The notes: generated by a model not told the origin, from the letters alone. A stretch of 64,000 bases of DNA from Schistocerca nitens (GCF_023898315.1 NC_064622.1:172504178-172568177), one strand, 5' to 3'. Shown: positions 33,511 to 44,707, counted from the stretch's first letter. Program-made: numbers and translations.

Positions 33511-33692
33511 AATTTGTGGTAAGATCCTGTGGGACCAAACTGCTGAGGTCATCGGTCGCTAGGCTTACACACTACTTAATCTAACTTAAAGTAACGTACG
33601 CTAAGGAAAACACACACACCCATGCCCGAGGGAGGACTCGAACCTCCGACGGGGGGAGCTGCGCGGACCGTGACAAGGCGCCTCAGTGATCA
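33511..33692 (-). repeat. SINE family B
   Basis: Minus-strand copy: 'gctgaggtcatcggtcgcta', 'cacacacacccatgcccg', 'ggaggactcgaacctccgac'. The head end is GC-rich and decayed and no clear TSD was found, so the ends are approximate. Confidence 0.8.
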
Positions 33693-34205
33693 AATGTGAC
33701 GCATTGTTAATTAATTATTCGACTGGTCGGAGTTAGGTATCAGTTTACTGGGAATCTGCGATCAGAATTAAAGGGATTATTTTATTTATCTCTCTACATT
33801 TGTGGTGAGAACTAGTCTGGACAGAAGGTGTGGTCAAGTCATGTGCTTGCATTACAAACGGAGACCAAATAAAGTCGAATAGGGGAAAAACTCACCTTGT
33901 CGGAAATCTTTGTACAATGGAATTAGGGAGTGCCACGAACAATATACTAAAAATCTTAAGCGGTGAGCTGTGAGCGTGGGGGTGGGAGAGTCCTTTGAAG
34001 GTAGCCTTATATTTTTCTTGAATAACACGAAAACTGAGTCTTCCAACGGAAATGTCCCTTGGCACAAAATGAAAATACATTAAATTTCCTAAACAAAAAA
34101 AAAACACTATTCGTCTTTATTCTCTAGGGCTAATAGATTCCGCAGTGCAGGGGATGGAAGAATCGTAGATTATTAAATCGATGTCGACATGCAATAACCA
34201 CTCAT
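33693..34205. other. No gene recognised
   Basis: Anonymous sequence up to the next SINE. Confidence 0.5.
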
Positions 34206-34218
34206 TGACTGCAGGTGG

Positions 34219-34409
34219 GCCGGCCGCTGGTGGCCGAGCGGTTCTGGCGCTACAGTCTGGAACCGCGCGACCGCTACGGTCGCAGGTTCGAATCCTGCCT
34301 CGGGCATGGATGTGTGTGTTGTCCTTAGGTTAGTTAGGTTTAAGTAGTTCTAAGTTCTAGGGGACTTATGACCTCAGCAGTTGAGTCCCATAGTACTCAG
34401 AGCCATTTT
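34219..34409 (+). repeat. SINE family A
   Basis: Full-length copy with a 13-bp TSD, tgactgcaggtgg, at 34206-34218 and 34410-34422. Confidence 0.94.
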
Positions 34410-34619
34410 TGACTGCAGGTGGCAGCACTAGCAGTGGAGGGTATATAAAGTGTGTCGGGGGAGGGGGGGGGGGACACTGGGAATAGTGCAGTCGTTGTCG
34501 TAATTCGGAAACGGAGTGATTGATCTGACATTCAAAAGGGGATGATTGTTGGCTTTCAGTCCAATGGTGGAAGCATTTCCGAAACGGCTAAGTTAGTTCA
34601 CCTACCGCCGTGTTTAAAT

Positions 34620-36014
34620 TACACTGCTGGCCATTAAAATTGCTACACCACGAAGATAAAGTGCTACAGACGCAAAATTTAACCGACAGGAAGAAGGTGG
34701 TGGGATATGCAAATGATTAGCTTTTCAGAGCATTCACACAAGGTCGGCGCCAGTGGCGACGCCTACAACGTGCTAACATGAGGGAAGTTTCCAACCGATT
34801 TCTTATACACAAACACCTGTTGACCGGCGTTGCCTGGTGAAACGTTGTTGTCATGCCTCGTGTAAGGAGGAGAAATGCGTACCATCACGTTTCCGACTTT
34901 GATAAAGGTCGGATTATAGGCTATCGCGATTGCGGTTTATCGTAACGCGTCATTGCTGCTCGCGTTGGTCGAGATCCAATGACTGTTAGCAGAATATGGA
35001 ATCGGTGGGTTCAGGAGGGTAATACGGAACGACGTGCTGGATCACTAGCAGTCGAGATTACAGGAATCTTATCCGCATGGCTGTAATGGATCGTGCAGCC
35101 ACGTCTCGATCCCTGAGTCAACAGATGGGGACGTTTGCAAGATAACGACCATCTGCACGAACAGTTCGACGACGTTTACAGCAACATGGACTATCAGCTC
35201 GGAGATCATGGCTGCGGTTTCTCCTGACGCTGCATCACAGACAGGAGCGCCTGCGATGGTGTACTTAACGACGAACCTGGGAGCACGAATGGCAAAACGT
35301 CATTTTTTCGGATGAATCCAGGTTCTGTTTACAGCATCATGATGGTCGCATCCGTGTTTGGTGACATCGCGGTGAACGCACATTGGAAGCTCGTATTCGT
35401 CATCGCCATACTGGCGTATCACCCGGCGTGATGGTATGGCGTGCCATTGGTAACACGTCTCGGTTACCTCTTGTTCGAATTGACGGCACTTTGAACAGTG
35501 GACGTTACATTTCAAATGTGTTACGACCCATGCCTCTACCCTTCATTCGATCCCTGCGAAACCCTACATTTCAGCAGGATAATGCACGACCGCATGTTGC
35601 AGGTCCTGTACGAGCCTTTCTGCAGACAGAAAATGTTGGACTGCTGCCCTGGCCAGCACATTCTCCAGATCTCTCACCAACGGAAAACGTCTGGTCAGTG
35701 GTGGCCGAGCAACTGGCTCGTCACAATACGCCAGTCACTACTCTTGATGAACTGTGGTATCGTGTTGAAGCTGCATGGGCAGTTGTACCTGTACACTCCA
35801 TCCAAGCTCTGTTTGACTCAATGCCCAGGCGTATCAAGGCCGTTATTACGTCCAGAGATGGTGGTTCTGGGTACTGATTTCTCAGGATCTATGCACCCAA
35901 TTTGAGTGAATATGTAATGACATGTCAGTTGTAGTGTAATATATTTGTGCAATGAATACCCGTTTACAATCTGCATTTCTTCTTGGTGTAGCAATTTTAA
36001 TGGCCAGTAGTGTA
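34620..36014 (+). mobile_element. Tc1-like element, copy B, nested in an older Tc1 remnant
   Basis: The ends 'tacactgctggccattaa' and 'ttaatggccagtagtgta' are bounded by TA. It is the same family as 4523-6127, without the SINE. Removing it rejoins an older Tc1 reading frame, which shows the order of insertion. Confidence 0.94.
34854..35877 (+). pseudogene. Tc1-family transposase (copy B), N-half broken, C-half open
   Basis: The ATG at 34854 gives the same N-terminus as copy A, but a TAC to TAA type change stops it after RDCGLS. A small deletion removes bases around the RPRITSSRD equivalent. From 35383 a 164-residue frame is open to the normal end: VMVWRAI, FQQDNARPHVAG with the second D and SPDLSPTENVW with the Glu, 34 residues apart (DD34E). 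Gly to Arg in the VWGAI block is a further change. Not functional. Confidence 0.9.
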
Positions 36015-36690
36015 TACCGCGCAAGGCAAAATGGCGCTATTCAAAACCGGGGCCGAGGCAACTGTGGTGCACCAAGGGCGATAGATGACAGGGTGAACGA
36101 TGGCTGCGGATATATATAGGGCGAGTTGTGCTGAGCAACTGTCGCCACAGACGAGCGAAGTGGCTACCATCAGTGTCTCCTCAATGGATGTTCAGCGAAC
36201 CTTACTGGGTATGGGGCTCCGCAGCAAGCACCTTGTTCCGTACCCATGCTGGCCGTTGTCCATCGGTGACGAAGGCTGGAATTTGCACGCTACTACCGCA
36301 GCTGGACGCCCACGGAGTGGCGACATGTGACCTATGATGAATCATGTGCTATGCTCCATTGGACAGAAATAAAAAATGCTGCAACAATATTGATAAGGGT
36401 CCGGGCCTTAGGAGGGAGGTTTATAGTCAGGGGAATGTTTTCACGACATTTCCTGGCTGATATCGTCGTTCTGGGGGCCACAACGGATCAACACAAGTAT
36501 GCATCTATCCTTGCTGACTACATATATATCCCTAAATGCGGTTTGTGTTTCCTCGACAGGATGGTATCTGACACAGTCAGACGATGGGATCGTCGCTATA
36601 TCGAAGCTGAAGGGCGAACACCTTCGGCTGACGAAACGTGGAGCGGCAGGCGGGTTACAGCAGCGACTCCACGCCTCATTTTAGCGAGTC

Positions 36691-37001
36691 CATGACATCG
36701 TTCGCGGTGCAGATGATGTCTCGCGTTATCTCCCTCAGGTAAGGCAGCGTGATGACGATTATTCAACAGATGGATTGTGCGACTTGGTTACGAAGTATGT
36801 TATAGACCAGAATAAAGAGACGAGAAAAACAATTGCCTCCTAACTTGGAGCGCTTCCATTTGCAGAGAGAGGAGAAATAAGGAAAACAGTGACTGGAGAG
36901 GAAAGATTTTTGAATCAGAATCAAAGAGCCTTGAAAGGAGGCTGTCCTATTTGCCATGGTGATTTTCAGGAAGTTTTCTGCATAGATGTGAATGAAGTTG
37001 C
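36691..37001. other. No gene recognised
   Basis: Short anonymous stretch before a SINE. Confidence 0.5.
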
Positions 37002-37013
37002 AAATTTGATAAT

Positions 37014-37209
37014 ATGGTCAAATGGCTCTGAGCACTCTGGGACTTAACATCTGAGGTCATCAGTCCCCTAGAACTTAGAACTACTTAAACCTAACTAACC
37101 GAAGGACACCACACACATCCATGCCCGAGGCAGGATTCGAACCTGCGACCGTAGCGGTCGCGCGGTTCCAGACTGAAGCGCCTAGAACCGCTCGGCCACA
37201 ACGGCCGGC
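37014..37209 (-). repeat. SINE family A
   Basis: Full-length minus-strand copy with a 12-bp TSD, aaatttgataat, at 37002-37013 and 37210-37221. Confidence 0.94.
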
Positions 37210-37221
37210 AAATTTGATAAT

Positions 37222-37550
37222 AAACACAACTTCTGTAATATCAACATAATCGTATTCTTTGTAAGTCAGTCTCTGAGACCAGATATGTTGGGCAGAGTAG
37301 GCCAGAGAGTAACAGCAGTAGTGTGCGTTGGACAATCTGGCAGTTTACTTAGTTTGAAAGGAATGGAAGCTGGCCTGTGGTGTAGTGGAGGCAGCATTGT
37401 TTAAAAAGGTACCATTTTTGTAATATGTTTTGAGGAAAGATACTGATGAGGTTATGTTAACAGAAGATTGATAAAAGCCAACTTTTAAGGTAACCCACTT
37501 TTTTATATATTTGTAACTGTGTAGTTTCTTATTGTTAGAAAATTTTGTAT
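37222..37550. other. No gene recognised
   Basis: Anonymous sequence between two SINEs. Confidence 0.5.
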
Positions 37551-37564
37551 ACTTAAAGTTTGCC

Positions 37565-37757
37565 TGCCGGAGTGACCGAGCGGTTCTAGGCGCTTCAGTC
37601 TGGAACCGCACGACCGCTACGGTCGCAGGTTCGAATCTTGCCTCGGGCATGGATGGGTGTGGTGTCCTTCGGTTAGTTAGGTTTAAGTAGTTCTAAGTTC
37701 TAGGGGACTGATGACCTCAGATGTTAAGTCCCATAGTGCTCAGAGCCATTTATTTGA
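37565..37757 (+). repeat. SINE family A
   Basis: Full-length copy with a 14-bp TSD, acttaaagtttgcc, at 37551-37564 and 37758-37771. Confidence 0.94.
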
Positions 37758-37771
37758 ACTTAAAGTTTGCC

Positions 37772-38074
37772 GTACAAATTTTACGGTAAACCACATCAAC
37801 GTGTCTGGTAATTAAAACAAGTGTCGAGCAAAACAACTGTACACAAGTTTTGCCAACTTGTCCAGGTGTGAGAAAAAAAAGTGCATTGTTGTCACGGGTT
37901 AATGAGGCATTGGTCTACTTGAAGTCTTTGTTCTCATTTATTAGTCATTAAGTTTAGTTCCCCACTTCATTCTTTACTTTCATTACTCTGTTTGCACACT
38001 CGCATTGCATATCGAGAGTTGTGTACTGAGAAGCATTTTATGAATATTCGTTAGATATGGTCTTACATTGCACG
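37772..38074. other. No gene recognised
   Basis: Anonymous sequence up to the NUMT. Confidence 0.45.
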
Positions 38075-38198
38075 TCCCCACTTAAAAGTAAAAACCAACC
38101 GAAATTATAAGTTTCTAATATTGGTCTAAAACGAATTAATAAATAAACCCCCGCAGTAACAAGAGTAGAAGAATGAACTAAAGCAGAAACAGGAGTTG

Positions 38199-39926
38199 TT
38201 GTTGTTGTTGTTGTTGTCTTCAGTCCTGAGACTGGTTTGATGCAGAACTCCATGCTACTCTATCCTGTGCAAGCTTCTTCATCTCCCAGTACCTACTGCA
38301 ACCTACATCCTTCTGAATCTGCTTAGTGTATTCATCTCTTGGTCTCCCTCTACGATTTTTACCCTCCACGCTGCCCTCCAATGCTAAATTTGTGATCCCT
38401 TGATGCCTCAAAATAATGTCCTACCAACCGATCCCTTCTTCTAGTCAAGTTGTGCCACAAAATTCTCTTGTCCCCAATCCTATTCAATACCTCCTCATTA
38501 GTTACGTGATCTACCCACCTTACCTTCAGCATTCTTCTGTAGCACCACATTTCGAAAGCTTCTATTCTCTTCTTGTCCAAACTGGTTATCGTCCATGTTT
38601 CACTTCCATACATGGCTACAATCCATACAAATACTTTCAGAAACGACTTCCTGACACTTAAATCTATACTCGATGTTAACAAATTTCTCTTCTTCAGAAA
38701 CGATTTCCTTGCCATTGCCAGTCTACATTTTATATCCTCTCTACTTCGACCATCATCAGTTATTTTACTCCCTAAATAGCAAAACTCCTTTACTACTTTA
38801 AGTGTCTCATTTCCTAATCTAATCCCCTCAGCATCACCCGATTTAATTTGACTACATTCCATTATCCTCGTTTTGCTTTTGTTGATGTTCATCTTATATC
38901 CTCCTTTCAAGACTCTGTCCATTCCGTTCAACTGCTCTTCCAAGTTCTTTGCTGTCTCTGACAGAATTACAATGTCATCGGCGAACCACAAAGATTTTAC
39001 TTCTTCTCCATGAATTTTAATACCTACTCCGAATTTTTCTTTTGTTTCCTTTACTGCTTGCTCAATATACAGATTGAATAACATCGGGGAGAGGCTACAA
39101 CCCTGTCTCACTCCTTTCCCAACCACTGCTTCACTTTCATGCCCCTCGACTCTTATAACTGCCATCTGGTTTCTATACAAATTGTAAATAGCCTTTCGAT
39201 CCCTGTATTTTACCCCTGCCACCTTCAGAATTTGAAAGAGAGTATTCCAGTTAACGTTGTCAAAAGCTTTCTCTAAGTCTACAAATGCTAGAAACGTAGA
39301 TTTGCCTTTTATTAATCTTTCTTCTAAGATAAGTCGTAAGGTTAGTATTGCCTCACGTGTTCCAACATTTCTACGGAATCCAAACTGATCTTCCCCGAGG
39401 TCCGCTTCTACCAGTTTTTCCATTCGTCTGTAAAGAATTCGCGTTAGTATTTTGCAGCGGTGACTTATTAAACTGATAGTTCGGTAATTTTCACATGTGT
39501 CAACACCTGCTTTCTTTGGGATTGGAATTATTATATTCTTCTTGAAGTCTGTGGGTATTTCGCCTGTCTCATACATCTTGCTCACCAGATGGTAGAGTTT
39601 TGGCATGACTGGTTCTCCCAAGGCCATCAGCAGTTCTAATGGGATGTTGTCTACTCCCGGGGCCTTGTTTCGACTCAGGTCTTTCAGTGCTGTGTCAAAC
39701 TCTTCACGCAGTATCTTATCTCCCATTTCATCTTCATCTACATCCTCTTCCATTTCCATAATATTGTCCTCAAGTACATCGCCCTTGTATAAACCCTCTA
39801 TATACTCCTTCCACCTTTCTGCCTTCCCTTCTTTGCTTAGAACTGGGTAGCCATCTGAGCTCTTGATATTCATACAAGTGGTTCTCTTCTCTCCAAAGGT
39901 CTCTTTAATTTTCCTGTAGGCAGTAA
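38199..39926 (-). mobile_element. 5'-truncated RTE-type LINE inserted in the nad5 NUMT
   Basis: The 3' end is at 38199, with a GTT-repeat tail (read on the minus strand as acaacaacaac) right after the conserved 'agtctcaggactgaagac' end. The 5' truncation point is at 39926. The flanks 'gagttg' and 'gggcagc' rejoin into the uninterrupted nad5 sequence, so the insertion left no detectable TSD or deletion. It is the same family as 11405-12530. Confidence 0.92.
38219..39926 (-). pseudogene. RTE-type LINE reverse transcriptase, long frame with one late frameshift
   Basis: A 504-codon frame runs from 39873. The coding stretch already starts upstream (RKIKETFGEKRTT), so this is an internal Met of a truncated protein. 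Order: finger region NKAPGVDNIPLELLMALGEP, IIIPIPKKAGVDTCENYRTI, DQFGFRRNVGTREA, motif A LAFVDLEKAFDNVNW, motif B GVRQGCSLSPMLFNLYIE, motif C WFADDIVIL (catalytic DD), thumb, then MWCYRRMLKVRWVDHVTNEE. Near 38415 one extra T shifts the frame; the true C-terminus (HQGITNLALEGSVEGKNRRG, RPRDEYTKQIQ) continues at 38220-38411. The endonuclease half is absent. The RT core itself looks uninterrupted. Confidence 0.9.
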
Positions 39927-40354
39927 GGGCAGCTATAGCAGCAGGAAGTCAAGAAGAATAAGGAATTTGGGCTCTCTTGGTTATAGAACCTAAAACAATT
40001 AAGATAGTAATAAGCTTTATTTCAAAATAACTCGAAATAAACTCATAATAATAAATATAATTTCAACCACCAAAATTTAACATTCAAGCAATAGAAATTA
40101 ATACAGCAAAATCACCAATTCGGTTAGACAAAGCAGGCAATATACCCGCACTCTAAAATTTTACATTTTCGTAATAAATAACTAAACAATAAGAAACCAA
40201 ATCTAAACCATCCCAACCTAACAAAATTCTAATCAAATTAGGACTAATAATTAAAACTCCTATTGAAAGAAAAATGTTAGAACAATAATAATAAAATGAT
40301 TTATGTTTTTCGCACCTGATATATAATCCTCTATATAATAAATTACCAAAGAAG

Positions 40355-40356
<2 letters not shown>

Positions 40357-40395
<39 letters not shown>
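40357..40395. repeat. (TA)n microsatellite inside the NUMT
   Basis: Thirty-nine bases of alternating A and T sit between two nad5-like stretches (minus-strand 'gtctcttatttttatgcg' on one side, 'tatttcttctttggtaat' on the other). The dinucleotide array has therefore grown within the mitochondrial copy. Confidence 0.85.
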
Positions 40396-40399
<4 letters not shown>

Positions 40400-40455
40400 G
40401 CATAAAAATAAGAGACATAACTGACAATCACATCATTATTCCTGATAGTTACGGG

Positions 40456-41079
40456 TTGCGGAGCAGACGAACGTTCCGTGCGCACAGGTATGCCAATAAA
40501 TTTAATTGCCATCAAAGTTCGTGTCCATTGAGGGTCAGTGATTGTCGAAGTGTTTTTGAGAAAGTATCAGTATCATTTTAGAGGCTTAATACCAGTAAAA
40601 TATTTCATTAAATAGTGACATTGTGAATTTTTAACCAGTTTTATAAAGAAGCCAATTGTGTTAATTTTTATGTTCATTTGCTGTGACAATTACAATAACA
40701 GTTCTAGCACAGTGACTGTTTGCAAGATTAAAGATAAAGATCAACAATATTCAGGGGCAACAGTTTTAATTTGAGTCGTGTTCTTTGATGTCAAGTGGCA
40801 TATGTAAATTTCTTTGAAACTGGATTACGTTCTCGCAGACGAATTGTTTGTTGTACCGGCTAGTCTGGATTTCGCATCGTGTAGCGTGAGCTCCACGTAT
40901 TTCCGTTCAAAGTTAAGCTTTTGCACATAGTTCTGTTGCCCTACACTGAGATTTATATGTTTCGGCGTCAAAACATGTTTTACAAATTTCTCAGATACCA
41001 ACTTAACACATATGAACACGGGTTCAAGTATAAGAAACTTTCAAACTCACCGAAGAAGAAAAAGTTCATAACTCTGTGA
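40456..41079. other. No gene recognised
   Basis: Anonymous sequence. The first bases (gcggagcagacgaacg...) mark the end of nad5 similarity. Confidence 0.45.
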
Positions 41080-41565
41080 TATGCAGGGAAAGTATGGCTA
41101 AAATAAACTAAGATTCAGAGGATGTGATTATGGTCAACTTTCTGGAGCAGGTATGACAGTAAATTCTGTCAGTACGGCAGAACCCTCAGACAACTTAAAG
41201 CACATTTTTAGCTATGATGGATGTTCCTCTTTTGCAAGAAAATTCATGACCAGGCAGCTGTCACGCCACTAAAGAGATTGTGAAAACTGGATGGTAATTT
41301 ATGCCTCATGCATCATACAACACTGACCTGGACAATTCAGACATCCATCCGTTTGAGTCGCTAAATGAAACTCATCATAGGAATCACTCTGAAGATGAGG
41401 AGGCAGTGGAAACACCCGTACGTCAGTGGTCTTCGGAAGCAGGGCCGTGCATTTTACCACAATGGAATACAAGCCCTTGTTAAGAGATGGAATAAAACTG
41501 TGAAAGTGGAGGAGATTATATTGAAAAGACATAAATTAAGCAGATTAAAATTCAAGGTGAAATGA
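41080..41565 (+). pseudogene. Mariner transposase C-terminal remnant
   Basis: Degenerate but ordered landmarks of a mariner C-terminus: PLLQENS where LLQDN is usual, MPHASYNTDLDNSDIHPFES matching the PPYSPDLAPSDYHLF region, then EDEEAVETPVRQW and YHNGIQALVKRWNKTVKVEE. No TIRs found; N-terminus missing. An old fragment. Confidence 0.72.
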
Positions 41566-41569
41566 TGTC

Positions 41570-42330
41570 AGCGATACGATTCGCTGGTTACATTTATGTC
41601 ATCGGTGAAAGTGAAGGAGAATTGCAGGATCTGTTGAATGGAACGAACAGTCTAATGATTACAGAATAGAGACGTAATGAGAAGTAGAAGAAATAAGAAC
41701 AGCAAGAAACTTAACATCAGAATTGGGGATAACGAAGTAGACAATGTTAAGGAATACTGATACCAGGCTACAAAAGAACCCATGATGGACGGGCCAAGGA
41801 GAACATTGAAAGTAGACTAGCACTAGTAAAAAGGGCATTCCTAGCTAAAAGAAGTCTACTAGTGTGAAACTTAAGCCTTAATCTGAGGAAGAAATTTCTG
41901 AGGGTGCTCCTTCTGGGACAGAGCATTGTATGTTACTGAAACATGAACCGTGGGAAAAACCTGAACAGAAGAGAACCTAAGCATCTGAAATGTGGTGCTA
42001 CAAAATAAAGTTGAAAATTACATTGACTGATAAAGTAAGGAATGAGGATGTTCTCTGCAGAATCGCTGAGAAAGGGAATATATGGAAAACATTGACAAGA
42101 AGAGGGGACAGGTCATAGAACATCTGAAAAGATATCAGGAAATAACCTCCTCTGTACTAGAGGGAGCTGTAGAGGGTAAAAACTATAGAGGAAGACAGAG
42201 ACTGGAATACATTAAGCACATAATTCAGGTCGTAGGTTGCAAGTTCTTTTCTGAGATCAAAATGTTGGCACAGGAGACGAACTCATGGCGGGCCGCATCA
42301 AACCAGCCAGAAGGCTGATGACTTGCAACA
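41570..42330 (+). pseudogene. Old RTE-type LINE 3' fragment (third copy, divergent)
   Basis: Plus-strand pieces align by order with the RTE copies elsewhere: IRFAGYIYVIGESEGELQDL (motif C region, with FADD decayed to FAGY), the counterpart of the ITDDGRSREDIKCRLAMARK stretch as 'cccatgatggacgggccaag', then NLSLNLRKKFLRVLL, and finally RRGQVIEHLKRYQEITSSVL plus EGAVEGKNYRGRQRLEYI. It ends at 'gatgacttgcaac' followed by A9. Far more diverged than the other two copies. Confidence 0.75.
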
Positions 42331-42961
42331 AAAAAAAAGTAGAAAAGTTAGTGGTGTGGTTTCAAGCCTGTTTAAATCTACATCTATGTGGATACTCTGC
42401 AAATCACACTTAAGTGCCTGACAGAGGGTTCATCGAACCACCTTTACAATAATTCTCTATTATTTCACTCCCAAACATCACGCGGAAGAAACGAACACCT
42501 ATATCTTTCCGTGCGAGCTATAATTTCCCTTAGTTTATTATGCTGATCTTTTCTCCCTACGTAGGTCGGCGTCAAAAAGATATTTGCGTATTTGGAGGAT
42601 AAAATTGGTACTGAAATATCGTGAGCTTACGCCGCAACGAGAAACACCTTTATTTTAATGACGTCCACCCCAAATCCTGTATCACGCCCGTGACACCCTC
42701 ACTCTTATTTCTCTAAAATACAAAACAAGCTACATTCTTTCCACTTGCTTTATGTACTCTCTTAATCCTGTCTGGTAAGGATCCCACACTGCGCAGCAGT
42801 GCTCCTAAAGAGGACGGACAAGCGTCGTGCAGGCAAACTAGCAGATCTATTGCACCTTCAAGTGTTCCTCCAATAAAACACAGTCCTTGGTTCTCCTTCC
42901 CCACAACATTTTTTATGTATTCTTTCCAATTTAAGTCGTTCGCAATTGTAATTGCTAGGTA

Positions 42962-43068
42962 TTTAACACACACACACACATGCCCGAGGGAGGACTCGAA
43001 ACTCCGGCTGGAGGGTCCACGTAGATCGTGACATGGCACCTCTAACCGCGCGGCCACTCCGCGCGGCA
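42962..43068 (-). repeat. SINE family B, short copy in the LINE
   Basis: 'cacacatgcccgagggagg', 'actcgaaactccgg' and 'cgcgcggccactccgcgcgg' show the tRNA-like head with only the start of the body. The LINE reads through on both sides. Confidence 0.8.
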
Positions 43069-43576
43069 CCGTAGTTCAACGGATTCCTTTCGGCACTCGT
43101 GTAGATGACCTCACACTTTTCATTATTTAGGGTCAGTTACCAATTTTTGCACCATACAGATACATTTTCTAAGTCGTTTTGCAATTTCTTTTGATCTTCT
43201 GATGACGACAGTATCACCTGTAAGCAACCTAAGACAGCTGCTAAGATTGTCTTCTAAATCGTTTACATAGAAAAGGAGCAGCAGAGGGTCTATAACACTT
43301 TCTTGGGTTACTGCGAACTGTTCCTCCTTGGCAAGAAATCACAAATCCAGTAGATAACTGAGACGATAACCATAACCACGCAATTTGATTGCAAGCTGCT
43401 TGTGAGGTACAGTGTTAAAAGCCTTCTAGAAATCTAGAAATACGGAACAAATTTGAAATCCCTTATCGATAGCACTCAGCACTACATGTGAGTAGAGAGC
43501 TAGTAGTGTTTCACAAGAACGATGTATTCTAAATCCGTGTCGATTGTGTGTCAACAGGCCGTTCCCTTCCAGGTAG

Positions 43577-43769
43577 TTCAAATGGCTCTGAGCAATATGG
43601 GACTTAACATCTGAGGTCATCAGTCTCCTAGAACTTAGAACTACTTAAACCTAACTAACGTAAGGACATCACACACATCGATGCCCGAGGCAGGATTCGA
43701 ACCTGCGACCATAGCGGTCGCGCGGTTCCGGACTGAAGCCCCTAGAACCGTTCGGCCACAGCGGCCGGC
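43577..43769 (-). repeat. SINE family A in the LINE
   Basis: Minus-strand copy flanked by 'tccaggtagttcaaa' and 'tccaggtaattcaaa', a 15-bp TSD with one difference. Confidence 0.9.
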
Positions 43770-44298
43770 TCCAGGTAATTCAAACACAATGTACAGTCTT
43801 TGAGTACGGATCGAGCGGTTGCACGTGATTGCTAAGTATGATGCTATTGCATCAGCATACTCTGAAAGGAACGTAACTGGCATATAGTCTGGACCGAAAG
43901 ACTTGCTTTTATTAAGTGATGTAAGTTGCTCCACTAGTCTGAGGATTCCTACTTCGAAGTTACTCACGTTGGCAGCTGCTCATGATTCGAATTCTGTAAT
44001 ATGTACTTCGTCTTCTTGGGTGAAGGAATTTCGGAAGGCTGTGTTTAGTAACTAAGCTTTAACAGCACTGTCATCAATAGTATTTCCATTGGTATCAAGC
44101 AGAGAAGACATTGATTCTGCCTTGCCGCTAGCATACTTTACGTACGACCAGAATCTCTTTGGTTTTACTGCCAGGAGTCGAGACAATGTTTCGTTGGGGG
44201 AGCAGTTATAAGCACCTCGCATTGAAGTCCGCGCTAAATTTTGAGCTTCTGTAAAAAATCGCCAGTCTTGGGAATGTTGCGTTCATTTAATATTTGGC

Positions 44299-44491
44299 CG
44301 GCCGTGGTGGCCGAGCAGTTCTAGGCGCTGCAGTCCGGAACTGCGCGACTGCTACGGTCGCAGGTTCGAATCCTACCTCGGGCATGGATGTGTGTGATGT
44401 CCTTAGGTTAGGTAGGTTTAAGTCCTTCTAAGTTCTAGGGGACTGATGACCTCCGCTGTTAAGTCCCATAGTGCTTAGAGCCATTTGAGCC
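44299..44491 (+). repeat. SINE family A in the LINE
   Basis: Full-length copy with a 14-bp TSD, atttaatatttggc, at 44285-44298 and 44492-44505. The LINE continues after it. Confidence 0.94.
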
Positions 44492-44707
44492 ATTTAATAT
44501 TTGGCATACTGTTTACGTTGTTTCTGCAACCGTGTTCTGATCCGTTTTGGGTACCAAGGAGAACCATCTCCGTTGTTTGTTAATTTATTTGGTACGAATT
44601 TTTCAGTTGCTGTCTATGCTATTTATTTGAATTCAAGCAACAGCTGGTCTATATTTACACTGTTAATTTGGAAAGAGTAGAAATTGTCTCTCAGGAAGCG
44701 GTCAGGC

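Larger units (their letters stand above)
34490..36690 (+). pseudogene. Older Tc1-like transposase split by Tc1 copy B
   Basis: Before the nested element the frame reads DIQKGMIVGFQSNGGSISET and AKLVH, a Tc1 helix-turn-helix. Directly after it, QNGAIQNRGRGNCGAPRAI continues the linker. Later frames give MDVQRTLLGMGLRSKHL, WTPTEWRHVTYDES with the first catalytic D, and RGMFSRHFLADIVVLGATTD plus DQHKYASILADYIYIP. The last third is scrambled and I cannot place the second D or the Glu. The join across the nested element is the expected TA. An old copy. Confidence 0.8.
38075..40455 (-). pseudogene. nad5: Nuclear copy of mitochondrial nad5 (NUMT), split by a LINE
   Basis: Minus-strand translation of 39927-40455 gives NADH dehydrogenase subunit 5: VSYVSYFYAF-like start, then (frameshift) GVLIISPNLIRILLGWDGLD, LVSYCLVIYYENVK, LSNRIGDFAVLISIA, then MLNFGGWNYIYYYEFISSYF and KSAQIPYSS with LPAAIAA. 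Several Trp positions are TGA (ATT GCT TGA ATG, GGT GGT TGA AAT), as in the invertebrate mitochondrial code. On the other side of the LINE, 38075-38198 continues exactly with [20 protein letters not shown] and IRF. Stops, a frameshift and a TA expansion show decay. It is flanked and interrupted by nuclear repeats, so it is not mitochondrial DNA itself. Confidence 0.93.
42700..44280 (-). pseudogene. LINE reverse transcriptase remnant
   Basis: Minus-strand fragments in order: PKRFWSYVK-like stretch near 44150, SFGPDYMPVTFLSEYADAIA (43830-43910), then after the SINE HGFRIHRSCETLLALYSHVV and FQICSVFLDF with a stop where the catalytic SKAFD should follow. Beyond lie short pieces of the palm and thumb. 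Stops and shifts occur throughout; the YADD box is not recognisable. Similar to Jockey/CR1-type RTs from memory. Confidence 0.78.
42361..44650 (-). mobile_element. Jockey/CR1-like LINE with three SINE insertions
   Basis: A single minus-strand LINE can be followed from about 44650 to its 3' end near 42361 by removing SINEs at 44299-44491, 43577-43769 and 42962-43068. The 3' region ('tctacatctatgtggatact', 'ctggtaaggatcccacactg') is of the same kind as the LINE at 19830-24370. The 5' end is truncated or merges with AT-rich repeat near 44700. Confidence 0.8.

Noticed and set aside
38075..40455. Mitochondrial contamination in the assembly
   Set aside because: The nad5 segment is decayed, split by a LINE and flanked by nuclear repeats, which fits a NUMT.
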